Source: Molanna angustata
Taxonomy: Eukaryota > Arthropoda > Insecta > Trichoptera > Molannidae
Reading direction: 5' to 3'
DNA: 64,000 bases
Assembly (NCBI GenBank): GCA_963576475.1
Contig: OY754972.1
Span: 13,442,811 to 13,506,810 of the forward strand
Shown here piece by piece: positions 23,892 through 35,190 of this stretch (position 1 is the stretch's first letter; every line of letters starts with the position of its first letter). The position numbers and the translations under genes were made by a program. The notes below the pieces were generated by a model, which was not told where the DNA came from, ran no database searches, and saw only the letters and a list, made by a program, of their open reading frames with translations.

Positions 23892-24075
23892 GGGGGGCAA
23901 GTCTGGTTTAATCGGCGAAATCAAAACCCTCGTGATTACCCATATCATGGATATAATTATTATATGGAGTTCTACAATATCCTTAGATGTCATAGAACTC
24001 CATACGATAATTATATCCATGATATGGGTAATCACTAGGGTTTTGATTTCGCCGGTCGAACCAGACTTGCCCCCC
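23892..24075. mobile_element. Palindromic MITE M2, copy 2 (best preserved)
   Basis: Ends ATCAGGGGGGCAAGTCTGGT and, inverted, the same to within a few bases. Inside, CGGCGAAATCAAAACCCT pairs with GGGTTTTGATTTCGCCGG, and TACCCATATCATGGATATAA pairs with its complement near 24010. The whole about 184-bp sequence can fold into one hairpin. The outer ATCA/TGAT may be part of the inverted repeat. Confidence 0.85.
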
Positions 24076-24124
24076 TGATTTGTTGTAAAATCGTAATGTT
24101 GAAATATTTACAACTAATAAATTA

Positions 24125-24300
24125 TTATTTAATTATTCTTCTTCTTCAGCACTCTGTCCTCCACTGCTGGATATAGGCCTCTTCCATATTCCTCCACTTC
24201 CTTCTATCGGTTGCTGCTTGCAGCCAATTTCTACCCCCCACAGCGGCTATGTCGTCAGACCATCTTTTTGAGGTCTTCCGACGCCTCTCTTACTTTCCCA
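24125..24300 (-). pseudogene. RTE-like LINE 3' end
   Basis: Minus strand: GAGGCGTCGGAAGACCTC, CGACATAGCCGCTGTGGGGG, then GGCCTATATCCAGCAGTGGA and a GAAGAAGAA end. This is a very widespread arthropod LINE/SINE tail wording. 5'-truncated; no open frame. Confidence 0.55.
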
Positions 24301-24352
24301 TTATTATTTAATTATTAAAGAAAAAAATGTAAAGATACTTAATTAATAGATG

Positions 24353-24382
24353 AGCGCGTACAAAAATATATTTGTACGCGCT
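24353..24382. repeat. 30-bp palindrome
   Basis: AGCGCGTACAAAAATA and TATTTGTACGCGCT form a nearly perfect palindrome. Confidence 0.7.
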
Positions 24383-24390
24383 AATATTGC

Positions 24391-24480
24391 TTCTCTGGGC
24401 TGAAAACATTGGTTAGATGGAAGAAATTGCCATATGGCAATAAACTCGCCACTTGCGCAGGGTTTAAGGAAGTGTTTATT
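24391..24480 (+). mobile_element. SINE family B, 3' part
   Basis: TCTGGGCTGAAAACATTGG, TGCCATATGGCAATAAACTC and AAGGAAGTGTTTATT match 11938-12012 of the full copy. Confidence 0.65.
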
Positions 24481-24749
24481 AATTTTATTAATAAAATTCG
24501 TAGAACTATTAATTGTTTTGATTTTTTACCTTAGAACTATGGAGTTCTACAGTAAAAACGATCGAATATTTTATGATCACATAGGTACCTATATATAATA
24601 TATACACCGAATATATATGCGATCATCACAACATCGATTTACATTTACATTGGTACTCGTATGTAAACAAGCTAAAAATGAACTAATAATTTAGGCGAGG
24701 TTTATGGTCACTTCAGGTATAATGATACTGTCTCATTGTTTACAAAACA

Positions 24750-24992
24750 ATTTCTCAATAGATGGCGTTGGAAGTGTTTCATTCTTAATCCATAGATGGC
24801 GATGGTGTTTACAGCTTATTTTCAAGTGTTAGAAATTTATCATTCGACTGTAGAGAATTTTCAATAATTAGAATTGATAAGGGATGTCATTAAAAAAGGG
24901 ATAATTATTGAACGATATGCGAGCGCATAAAGTGATGCTTAAAGCACGTAAACCAGACGAAAATATATTCTTACTTCATCTCTATTGAGATA
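24750..24992 (+). mobile_element. Foldback family, single-arm relative
   Basis: TTCTCAATAGATGGCG matches (inverted) the centre of the foldback at 14000-14719. The next blocks TTATTTTCAAG, ATTGATA..GGGATGTCATTAAA, GCGAGCGCATAAAGTGAT and CTTCATCTCTATTGA follow its right arm in order. Only one arm is present, and it is diverged. It shows the family is older than the nested copy. Confidence 0.55.
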
Positions 24993-25000
24993 CATAGGTA

Positions 25001-25889
25001 TATTGAGTGTATCAAAAGTATAAACGATATTTTTTATTGCACTAGCAATAAAAAATGTGGAAAAACGACTATGTACTTTTACACGTGATTATTAATATGT
25101 AAATGCATGAGATATTTTAAGGAAACCGGAATGAATTATCTTTTGGTGGCCAACTTTTGACATATCTGTTTCGCACCGTACATTGAGTAGCGCTGTGTCC
25201 ATGTATCGTAATAATAACGCACGCATCAATCATGAAGTGGTTGTAAATATGATATGGGAGGGTATGTGGTACCTACCAGGCGTGGTTAAAAACTAAAATA
25301 GACTGTCATCTTGTCGTTCACCGTTACAAAACTAACCTACTCTAAGCTAAGATTATCTCTTTATATTTATAGAAACTAATATCGAAGGAATGCATACATC
25401 TGCCGAGCAGCTTGTGGGTAACACTCGCCACAAAACTGAACACGAATATCACAAAAAACTTTTTAAAAAGTGTTATTTTAAATTCTTTCGAAGCTGCAAA
25501 AATCAATGGGTAAACATTACAAAAGCGCTCGTGCAGCAAGTACCTCAGTAAGAAAATGGCGCTAGATAAAAAAATTATTTGTATTTAAAAGATTACCGCT
25601 AACGCTGCTTAATCCATTTGTTTAAAGTAAAGGAGTAAAATCCCCCCAAAAATCTAAAATCAGGCGTTTCTCTCGATAGAAACTTTTGCAACTCGGCTAG
25701 GGGGCAACTACTAATTGAACCGTAAAGGCGCAAACATTTAACCATTCCTCGTTTATTACACAAACAATTTCAATAGTTTAGACTTATATCATACCTACTC
25801 CGTAAAGTAGCATAATAGGTACATGAAAGAATTTACAAACGTGATCCGAGATAAACAGTGGATACAAGTTTTTCTTTTTGTCGTATGAG
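25001..25889. other. No gene recognised
   Basis: AT-rich. The minus-strand frame 25342-25539 has no motif. Confidence 0.4.
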
Positions 25890-26370
25890 TAAAGTGCAAC
25901 TTAATTTGCTCTCTCCTTTAGTTATCCTGTATGGTGTGGAAACATGGACACTTAGGGAGTCAGAGCGAAAGAGGATCGATGCTTTCGAAATGTGGTGCTG
26001 GAGGCGTATGTTGCGCATCCCATGGACAGCCAGAAGAACCAATGTGTCAATTCTAGACGATCTAAAGATCGATGATCGTCTATCGACAATATGTTACAGG
26101 CGTATAATTCAATTCTTTGGACACATTGCCAGAAAGGAACCAGTCTGCCTCGAGAAGCTTGTTGTGATGGGCAGCGTGGAGGGGCGCAGATCTCGTTGTC
26201 GCTCAACGACCAGATGGAGCGATTTGGTTAAGTCCACAATGGAGTCTTCGGTGACTGGTGCTCTGCGTTCAGCCCAAAACAGATTGGCATGTAGGCGGGC
26301 CATACGTGTGGCGACAGACTACGGCCGCTATCCTCAGTCATGAGGAAAAGGACGAATGATGATGATTAGT
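25890..26370 (+). pseudogene. RTE-like LINE C-terminal end
   Basis: The frame 25858-26343 reads VILYGVETWTLRESERKRID, AFEMWCWRRMLRIPWTARRT, then FFGHIARKE, VEGRRSRCRSTTRWSD and ATDYGRYPQS, then stop and an ATGATGATGATT tail. These are the hallmark C-terminal motifs of RTE-clade non-LTR retrotransposons, found after the reverse transcriptase; the reverse transcriptase and endonuclease themselves are missing. The tail repeat fits an RTE 3' end. The first about 10 codons from the ATG probably come from flanking DNA. Open frame, but a fragment with no catalytic domain. Confidence 0.8.
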
Positions 26371-26908
26371 TATCCTCTGCAGTTCCTCGTCACTTTCCTG
26401 TCCCCTTATCCTTACCCATATCATAGTCATTATTTATTTGCATTCTTTATTTCTCTCTCTCATCTGGTTAATTATAAATAACAGTGGATAGGTATACATA
26501 ATTGGATGGCAGGCCTAACTATACATTATTCCACTTACCTGTTAATTTTTTGTATACCCCCTATAAAATAAAATTTGAAAATAACCTCCGTATTTGAGTG
26601 AATTCACAGCATCACGCGTACAGTTAGGAATTATGATAAATGATACATCATATATAATAGATAAAGATGAGATAAGCTAAAAAGGCTATAAAAATGAGAT
26701 GTTATAAAGACTGACCGTCGAGATGACTAATGGGGAAATGAGTCATGTCCATCGCCAACCAACTACACGAACGAACCTAAGGATGCAGATAAAGAGAAGA
26801 TAGAAGACCAATCACAAGGCTCGCAAGAATTTTAAGTTACGAGTAGCTCAAATAATAACTTAACATTAAAATTATTAAATAAGTTAACATAAATGATCAA
26901 ATACTTGT
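26371..26908. other. No gene recognised
   Basis: AT-rich. 26690-26835 may hold traces of a LINE tail (AGAAGACCAATCACAAGGCT) but is too short to assign. Confidence 0.35.
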
Positions 26909-27035
26909 CGACCTCCGTGGGAATGTTAGTTAGACGCCTGAGCCCAAAATCCCGTGTTCAATTTCCGACGAAGAAACAGTTTTTTTATTGAGTTTTTAGT
27001 CTGGATTTGTGAGATGATTCATATCTTCTTCAGAA
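26909..27035 (+). mobile_element. SINE family A, decayed
   Basis: CGACCTCCGTGGGAATGTTA (head remnant), TTCAATTTCCGACGAAGAAA, CAGTTTTTTTATTGAGTTTT, AGTCTGGATTTGTGAGATGA and TTCAGAATTTT follow the family A order. The 3' end is missing. Confidence 0.5.
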
Positions 27036-27187
27036 TTTTGGTTCTACATAAAATATTTATTTAAGTCCCTTGTGCATACGAGATGTACCTACACAAATAT
27101 GCACGCTTATTACCTTCTAATGTATGAAACACGAACAAATATTGTATATAATCACCAAATATGTGATATACCTACAATAATAATATT

Positions 27188-27857
27188 TAGTCGACGAGTA
27201 TGTCTATCTGGGTAGTATGTTCCAACGGAATGGACGGCCTGATAAGGATATTGAAAGAAGAGTTATGGCAGGAAACAGAGTGAATGGAGCACTTAGACCA
27301 GTTATGAGTGATCGCAACATATCAAGAGACGCTAAAGTTGCCATTCATAACGCAATCGTAGTGCCAACCCTAACGTATGCAAGTGAGACCTGGACATGGC
27401 AGAAGTCGCACGAAAGCAGAATAAATGCAGTTGAAATGAGATCGCTTAGAAGAATTTGTAACAGAACGATGTATGATAGAGTTCGGAATGAAGATACAAG
27501 GAAAGAATGTAAGATAAAGAAAGATGTAATTAACAGAATGAAAGTTAACACATTGAGATGGTTTGGCCACTTGGGGAGAATGAACGAAGAACGCCTGACG
27601 AAGAAAATATACAAAGCTGACAGGAACGGAATAAGAGGTCGCGGGCGCCCAAGAAAAGGATGGCACGACCATGTAAACGATATTTTGAAAGATGGAAATG
27701 TAAGAAGCATGAACAACAGACGAACATGTATAAGACGATGTATGAATGTTGATGAGGCGATGAATGTGTGTCAAGATAGAAAAATGTGGCGTTTGGTTCT
27801 CTCTGCCTACCCCGTGAGGGACATGGCGTGATGGTATGTATGTATGTATGTATGTAT
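27188..27857 (+). pseudogene. LINE family L, longest C-terminal frame and 3' tail
   Basis: An open frame (27217-27831, 204 codons) reads MFQRNGRPDKDIERRV, VNGALRPVMSDRNIS, VVPTLTYASETWTWQKSHES, RSLRRICNRTMYDRVRNED, MKVNTLRWFGHLGRMNEERL, GRGRPRKGWHDHVND and WRLVLSAYPVRDMA. It is followed by GTGATGG and (TATG)n, the target-primed 3' tail. The LGSMF upstream of the ATG is in frame, so the ATG is only an internal codon. This is the segment following the reverse transcriptase of a non-LTR retrotransposon. No catalytic motif remains. It serves as reference for at least eleven other fragments in the window. Confidence 0.85.
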
Positions 27858-28372
27858 AATATTTCGTGAAAATAAAGTAAAGTTTTTTTTAATAGCAAGA
27901 AAAGTAATTAAAAAATTAAATAACTCAGTCGACAGATTTTCATATTCTCCTACGATTGAAGTAAAAAAAATTCTAAAAGGCCTTATTGTTTTTTGTTATT
28001 TAACTAATTAAAAAAAAAAGGATTTAACAAATTCAAATTTCAAACACAGTAGATAGAATAGAGATGTAAAAATGAAATATCATTTTATTTAAAAGTCGTA
28101 TCTTTTGAGGGTTCTAGGAAAAGAAAAAAAAACTACTATTTGGGCTACTTTAGACTTAATTGTATATTGTTAAAAAATCAAACTAGGTTTAAGTTCTGCT
28201 ATAATTTATTCATTTTTTATACATTTAGTAAAAGCTTTTTAAATTGATAACGTGAAAATAAAAAAAAATATTTTAAAGTAAAGAAATATATAAAATTTAT
28301 TATACAATATATGTATTTAATTTCGTCTTACTCGCATCTAAGGCATTTATTTTCATCTTACTAGCGATATAT
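27858..28372. other. No gene recognised
   Basis: Extremely AT-rich filler. Confidence 0.45.
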
Positions 28373-28566
28373 TCAACCTTCGTGGCTCAGTTGAAAACTC
28401 ACAGGTTCGATTTTTGGTGGAGACATAGTTTTAAATAGTGTTTTCAGTCTGGATCTGTGAGACGATTAATATCATAAGTGTCCAGAATGTGGCAACTTGT
28501 TATTAGGTGCGTCAGCGTGCGTGTTAAATTAATATTTGATATAGTACCTGTTAGTTGCCCGAGAAG
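28373..28566 (+). mobile_element. SINE family A, near full length
   Basis: Order: CTTCGTGGCTCAGTTG, CACAGGTTCGATTTTTGGTG (B-box), GGAGACATAGTTTT, TTTTCAGTCTGGATCTGTGA, CCAGAATGTGGCAACTTGTT, GTACCTGTTAGTTGCCCGAG. The head is shortened by about 25 bp between the A and B boxes. A small duplication (GTGCGTCAGCGTGCGTG) lies near 28507. Confidence 0.8.
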
Positions 28567-28967
28567 TTATATAAAAGAAAAAGAGAAAATATATATATCT
28601 TTCAATTGTACCTACATTTCCGTGTAATATGCATCGACAAGTATATTTCTGGTTGAGCCTGGTACCAAACTGAAATTACTAGCGAAATCTGTGCTCCAGA
28701 TAAAATAACGAGGCAGTTATCTGAAGTTCATGAATCGTTTATTTTATTTGAATTCAGTACAATGCACTATAAAATGATAGTGTTGTGTAGTGTAGATAGT
28801 GAATGTGAGTCAACGAAAAAGGTACGAGATAAATGTAGTATGCTATTTTAAGCCAGGTAAATAATAATCATATCAAATGCTTCGGTGAATTTTCTTGTGC
28901 AAGTCTTTCTCTTAGATGTGTTCTTTCCCACCTTACGAACATTTTTGTGGTCGATGTTTATATAATA

Positions 28968-29354
28968 CCCCCTATTCAGTAACTATTGTAACTAAAATAG
29001 GAACGTTCTAAAATTGTAGATTTTATATTTACGGTCTTATTTCAGCGTTATAAAATATCAGATTGGACTAAATGGAATAGTAACGTACCTATTTTGTCCG
29101 GAACGTTCTTAAAAAGTTACTGAATTAAACTTATTTTGAATTATTATGAAAATGATGAAAATTCCATAATTTTCATAATTATTCATAATACGTCTAATTC
29201 AGTAACTTTTTAGGAACGTTCCGGCCATAATAGTTATGTTCTTATTCCATTTAGTCCAATTTTATATTTTATAATGCTGAAATAAGACCGTAAATCTAAA
29301 ATCTACAATTTTAGAACGTTCCTATTTTAGTTACAATAGTTACTGAATAGGGGG
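28968..29354. mobile_element. Fully palindromic MITE M1, copy 1
   Basis: The left half (CCCCCTATTCAGTAACTATT, GGAACGTTCTAAAATTGTAG, ATTTACGGTCTTATTTCAGC) is the inverted copy of the right half, reaching the centre near 29155. There AATTATTATGAAAATGATG meets its complement. It is flanked by TA on both sides (28966-28967, 29355-29356), which fits a Tc1/mariner or pogo type target. 387 bp, no coding capacity. A second copy is at 50986-51367. Confidence 0.85.
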
Positions 29355-29479
29355 TAATGTGTACATATAAATTGTTCATTGGTAGACTTACTGTAATTTG
29401 GATACTTTTTCCAACCAATGAAATGGTGATTATTCGTTTCTTTGTTTATTTTTCCATAAGACTAGTAGCCTTTTACAAT

Positions 29480-30380
29480 AATCCAACTGTCGATTTGTTT
29501 CAATAGAATTTATTTCTCTTAGCATATCAACATAGTTTCAAGCCAAGATTCGCGAGATTTGTACGGCCAGGTCTATATTTTTTGTGGCTTTTAAATCAAT
29601 GGAGTAAAAAAAAACCAACATAGAGGCTTCGCAGCATATAGTGTATATGGTTGAACTCAGAATTCGGAGTAGAACATTTAGTATATCTGTGTGTGTGTGT
29701 TATCTTCTCTCTTATAACTTTTGATCCGCTTAATGCACAGCCCAAAATTCCAAAAAAATATATTAAGTTATAAGTCTACAAAAAGTCTACTATTTAATAA
29801 GTATATCAGAATTTGAATTTTTATTTCATTTTTCAATATATCTCAAAAACCATAAAAAAACTAGAACCCTGAAAATTAGTATAAATATAGACAAATACAA
29901 TATCTCAAACCCTTTTTATGACAGATGTGTTCAACTGCTTATATTTCCAATTTTTTTTTAAATAATGATAAACGCCGAATCACCCCAATTAGATAATTTA
30001 ATTATCTATAAGTACATACATTATAGTAGTACCTTGATCTCTATTTTTTAGTAATTTTTGTAAAAATTGATTTTAGTATGACATCGTTTCGTACAATTTG
30101 TCTGTCAGTACCTATATACTGCACATTATCTGCGGTGACTCTCCATAGTTTAATACTTAATCTCCAAACATACATACATGCATTAAGCTGTTTTATATTT
30201 TAGGTAGGAAAAGAGAACTGACTTCCATACAATTGTATCCTGAAATACATACCTACAAGTTTTGTATAGAAAACAAAATATCTTAAAATATTTATGATTT
30301 TATACTTTGGTACGTATTCTTCAACTATACATTCTATCGTCATCGACAGTTGGATCTCATGTGTCACATGCTACCAGTAA
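29480..30380 (+). repeat. Repeat X, copy 2, carrying an antisense LINE/SINE tail
   Basis: Starts TCCAACTGTCGATTTGTTTC and passes CAGAATTCGGAGTAGAACAT, a short TG run, TAACTTTTGATCCGCTTAAT and TATCTCAAAAACCATAAA. Near 30168 it meets CATACATACATGCATTAAGC and an antisense LINE-L-like tail to about 30250. It resumes to TCATCGACAGTTGGATCTCA. The outer CCAACTGTCGAT and its complement ATCGACAGTTGG lie about 865 bp apart and could be terminal inverted repeats. The junction with the LINE-like tail is the same in copy 3. Confidence 0.6.
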
Positions 30381-31302
30381 CAAATATGTATGGTAATCTA
30401 TAAAGAATGTGTAGATAGTTAAACCAAACAGTTGAGAAAAATAAATACTTGTGAATTAAACATTAAATTTTAAATTAAATTGATGACAAATCGCGGAATA
30501 CTTATAACAATTAAATGATTATTTATTTAGGAGGAAAATAAAAATAGGGATGACACACAAGCAGCACCTTTCGTAAGAAACAGGAAATAAAATCACAAAA
30601 ATTCAAACGGGGTGACCATTTATGTACCTATGTTTTTTTCGATATACCAGTTAGGTTAAAAAAAATATGTACAATTAAATGTATAAACTCAAAATATTAA
30701 ACGACCAACATTTTTGAGAATCATAAATATGTATTTGGTGCAGAAATATTTGATTTCCTTAGACATGACGATCATTTCGGTACCGTAAAAACCTTAACAG
30801 TCAAATGATAAATCTTTGTGGAACAAATCATAATTATGATTTAATAAAATCCAAGATTGATTTCTACAAAATACATACCGTCAACATTGATAAAATCAAA
30901 ACGGGACAATCTCAATTAATGGATAGGTAAACAATTTATTCTTCCCTACAGGTTTTTACATACAACGCAACGTCTGTGCAAAAACAAGAACATTGAACCT
31001 TGTAAAAATGTTAGTGAACTTTATTCAAAACCAGAAGAGGTGGTCACCCATAGCGACATGCATTACGAAACATGATACGTTATAACATATAGACGCCGTA
31101 TAATAATCATGCATGCGTTATGAACACGCCCAGAGCATGGAATTGATTCAGGATAAAGACGCACTCCAAGACAAACTATAAAGTTAATTATAGGTATAGT
31201 TTGCAATGGATCGCTGCTATAAAGTTAATTATAAAGTTTGCGATGGATAGATGCTTTATTGTTTTATAGAAAATTCACATTCGTGGACTGTCAACGACAT
31301 CT
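30381..31302. other. No gene recognised
   Basis: AT-rich, no recognised repeat. Confidence 0.45.
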
Positions 31303-31478
31303 GGGGGACAAGTCTTGTAAACAGGCGGAATCAAAATCATCCATGTTTACCCATATCATGGATATACAAAATAATCTTATAGTTATATAAAATCTTAAGA
31401 TATTATAGAATTAATTATATCCATGACATGGGTAAGCTTGGATGGTTTTGATTCCGCCTGTTCACCAGACTTGCCTCC
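31303..31478. mobile_element. Palindromic MITE M2, copy 3
   Basis: CTGGGGGACAAGTC and GACTTGCCTCCAG ends. GGCGGAATCAAAATCATCCA pairs with TGGATGGTTTTGATTCCGCC, and ACCCATATCATGGATAT pairs with ATATCCATGACATGGGT. More diverged at the centre than the other two copies. Confidence 0.75.
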
Positions 31479-32940
31479 AGGTCTTTTCATATGCAGAGCA
31501 TCAGAGAAATAACCAAGATCTTTAGAAATAATATAACGAGTTAATATAACGAGTCATAGTAAAGCAAGTACCAGTTCAATATATTGCAAAAGCTGTTTAA
31601 CGCAACTGCCTTATTTATGGAGCTGGTAAAAGATGTAACGTAACAGCTCTCCTTAAAGAGCTGTACTTGATGAAATGACCAGAGCGAGTGTACTATGAAG
31701 TGTGATTGATGGTCTTCCGAGGCTCTGCACGACTTGGCTCCGCACTATACATTCAAGAGCTGTGTCAAAACTGAAGTGACATCAGAAAAACATTTGTTGA
31801 GATATGATGAGAGACATTTGCACAGAATACCAATTATTTGAGATAATTAGAGTTAGTAACTTATTTATATACTTTTAATAATTAATCGAAATAACAAGAG
31901 TATTGTTTTATTCTTAACACTTTACTATATGTCTTTTATATTCATCTGGTATGGCCAAGAGCAGGGTTTCTAGTTAGTGCAACTGTGTTGCCATTACTAA
32001 TATTACTTAATTAAGTACCTTCTTAACTTATATATAACACAGTTAGTAAAGCGACTCACAGAGATCATGTTTGGTATAAACAGAATAATTAAGAATATTT
32101 TGTTTCTAACAATTGAGTAAAAGCGATGATTTCATTTTGTAGAATTCCACAATAATGAACCCACATCTCACAAAAAAATTAAATACAATAATTTAAAATA
32201 GGTATGAATAATTCTTGATCCCATATTTGAATATGGTTTTAAAAGCCAAAACGGTGGTCAGAAAAATATACAATACTATTGATATATCGAACCTTGCAAG
32301 TTGAAATTATAGGCGCTCAAATTATTCGTAATTTTTTTATAAAGCTATGCGCTATGTTATGTCAGAGTGGATGCGAATTTGTATAAATAATTATTGGAAC
32401 CGTATTTATGACATAATTTTTTGAACGCTTTAAAATTGTTGTTCGAGATAACAAAATCCGCATGAGCAAGCTATATTATAGTCAGACGTAAGGCTAGTAT
32501 AGCCCGATATGGATAGGCAGTCGAAATAGGTGCATCGTTTGATGTTTCCTTTACCGCATCATGCAGCCGGGTGAATCGGCATATTTTCCAGAATTGCAGG
32601 AATCGTGTCATGGCGGTGTGAAGTCTGAAAATATGTACATATATTTCGCACGTGCTCCGGTATGAGGCGCATTGTCGCGTCACTCCTGCTATTATGTATG
32701 TATGTTCTTCCGTACTCAATTAGTCACGAAGGGATCATAATATTTATTATTACAGCCTAAAAGTAACAACACCGAATCTATTCTAAAAATATCCCAAGTC
32801 GAACGAGCCTAAATGTCATTCGCACATAGCGCGGTTCATTGTTCACGTGTCTGAAATGTCTATTATGTTATTTTAGTACTCTAAACATGTGTTATGGATT
32901 TGTGAAATATCTAAATAGCATTTCGTGTTATTATTTAAAG
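31479..32940. other. No gene recognised
   Basis: The less AT-rich block 32480-32720 carries an 82-codon minus-strand frame with no recognised motif; it could be part of an unidentified repeat. The rest is AT-rich. Confidence 0.4.
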
Positions 32941-33030
32941 GTTACATACAAAGCATCACGCTGTGTACACATGTCTCTTATGGGATAGGCATAGTGAACC
33001 AAACGCCACATTTTAGAATCATGACAAATT
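32941..33030 (-). pseudogene. LINE family L, 3' terminal fragment
   Basis: TACATACAAAGCATCACGC, then GGATAGGCATAGTGAACCAA and ACGCCACATTTTAGAAT, are the antisense of the family L 3' end. Only about 90 bp is present. Confidence 0.6.
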
Positions 33031-34057
33031 TAAAATCATCAGTTTTTACAAAAATCCCTTAGTAAATCATTCCGAGATTCTAATTGACTTCGTTTCAACT
33101 GCATGTACATATTCTGCTTAATGCTTAGTTTGCTTTGTCCTTATTTTACTTGAAATAAGGACATCTATAAAGCACAGTTAGTAGTAGGTAGTAATATTTA
33201 TTTAGATGTAAAAACATAAAACGTAAAACATCTAATACAGACAATACAAAATAAAGCTTTTTGAAACAATAAATAATATAGAAACAGTATGACATAAAAT
33301 TATAAAAACATTGTTTAAAATTATGGAGAACATAACAGTTTTCAATTGTGTATTTAACACCTAACCTACGTAAGGTGACAAGACTTGTTGGTTAACTATT
33401 AGGTATACATTTTGAGACTTTTATGATATAAATTATTTTGTGTACATGCTAATATTGTATTTGGAAGTCTAAAATCCTGACATATTTTGGAAGCATATTA
33501 TTTCTCAATTTGTAAATCAAAGTGAATGTGTTGTATATAATGTATAGCTTTACTGTCATTGTTTTTAGTTTATGTAACATTAGGTTTATTCTTGTAGGTA
33601 TATCTATTGCATTTTAAAATTGTTCTCATTCCCATATTTTGAATAATCGATAATTTTCTATTTTGTGTGTCGTTACAGAGGCAAAGGACACAAGAACATT
33701 AATTCAAATGAGGACTTACAATACAATTATAAAGTAATCTTAAGGTCTGAAAATTGAAGTTGTTTAATTCTTTTGAAAAATACATTTGATTTACAATTTT
33801 TTCATTGTGTATTCAAACTCCTTATCAAATTTCAATTTATCATCTATTAATATACCTACCTATTTATTTCATACACTTTACGTTTTCAATGATTTCATTG
33901 TCAACTATCAATATTACTACTATTATCAGTTTCTGAGATAAGTTTCAATTTCAGGCTGAGTTCGTGAAAAGGCATCAAAATTTGTAAAATTTTAAGGGAA
34001 TTTGTTGGGTGCAAGGACTTTTTAAATTGATTTTAATACGCTTTTAAATTATATTGC
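33031..34057. other. No gene recognised
   Basis: AT-rich, no repeats recognised. Confidence 0.45.
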
Positions 34058-34150
34058 ACGCGATGAATGTGTGCAAAGACAGAAGTGTATGAGGTCCGGT
34101 TCTTTCTGCCTACCCCAATAATAGGAACACGTCGTGATGGTACGGATATT
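34058..34150 (+). pseudogene. LINE family L, 3' terminal fragment
   Basis: GCGATGAATGTGTGCAAAGA, TTCTTTCTGCCTACCCCAAT and GTCGTGATGGTACGG match the end of the LINE at 27740-27840. Confidence 0.6.
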
Positions 34151-34924
34151 TATATATGTGAATGTTTGCCTATTTTGACAAAAGGTTTGAGGTTGTTTTT
34201 TACAACCAAATGTAATAAAAAAGGAGACATTCGTTGACCCACGATAAATGGAAAATCCTTCTTTTGTTCCACGATAAAGAGGGCGAAAAATGCTCTGTAG
34301 AAACACGAACGATAAAGTGCAAATACTGACTTGTGTCTGTAACCTATTTTAACATAACAAAATATTTTTTACGCATGGTTCTAATATCAACCGAGATTGA
34401 AACGTTTCTATTCAAAGAAAACAGAAAAATAAGAGTAAAATATTTTACCAACGAAAAAAATAAGGTTTTATCAGTACCTACAGTTGTTTGTCCCGGCTTT
34501 TGTTTATAAAGTCATGAAGGTCAAGAAATTTATTTTGTTGGTAAAAATTGCTTTATTTTATCTGCAGAATAACTCCTTTTCTCACAACTATAAGTTTTAT
34601 CACAAAGGATAACGCGGCCTTAGGCCAGATTATGTTTTTAAAGACAGAATAGAAAATCGTGGTGTCGTCAGCATGAGCTGTATTTTTACTCCTCACCACC
34701 CCAAGGGGCGTTATGAACTCGAAATTACTAAGTTTTTTTTTATTGCAGATTATCAAATAGTATCATGATGAGTTTGTACTCTAAAAGCTGAGTTTGTATC
34801 TGTGTGTGTGCTGTGTATTATGTATGTACTAAGTACGGCGTGTTTATTCTATTTTATCGATTATAGACTAAAGTTCTCATTCGATTATTTTCAATTTTTG
34901 CAAATTTGTATATCTAATGTTAGC
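34151..34924. other. No gene recognised
   Basis: Slightly less AT-rich at 34600-34740, with no recognised motif. Confidence 0.4.
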
Positions 34925-35190
34925 TTAGACGCCATTAGATTTTGAAGGACATATTATTATCAGTGCTTCTCATTTTTTTAGCTGTCAAGTATTTCAAAAT
35001 GACCCCAAGCTCAAGTATTGCTAAAAAGGCACAAGAATGATCAAGTTTTGATAGTTAAATGTTTAAATAAAAAATAATTTAACAAACTCATTCCATGAAA
35101 ATTTTCCATAAAAAAATTGAATACTTTATGGAGTGACTTGGTAGTGGGGATTATAACGTTGGCCACAACCCACTCGTTTGTGATGAAACT
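34925..35190 (-). repeat. Repeat Z, copy 2
   Basis: Inverted collinear copy of 690-960. It includes GTTGGCCACAACCCACTCGT at 35159-35178, TTTATGGAGTGAC, CAAACTCATTCCATGAAAAT and ATTTCAAAATGACCCCAAGC. Confidence 0.5.

Noticed and set aside
27345..27898. Minus-strand frames opposite the LINE at 27217-27831
   Set aside because: Shadow frames of the LINE coding strand; they carry no motifs.
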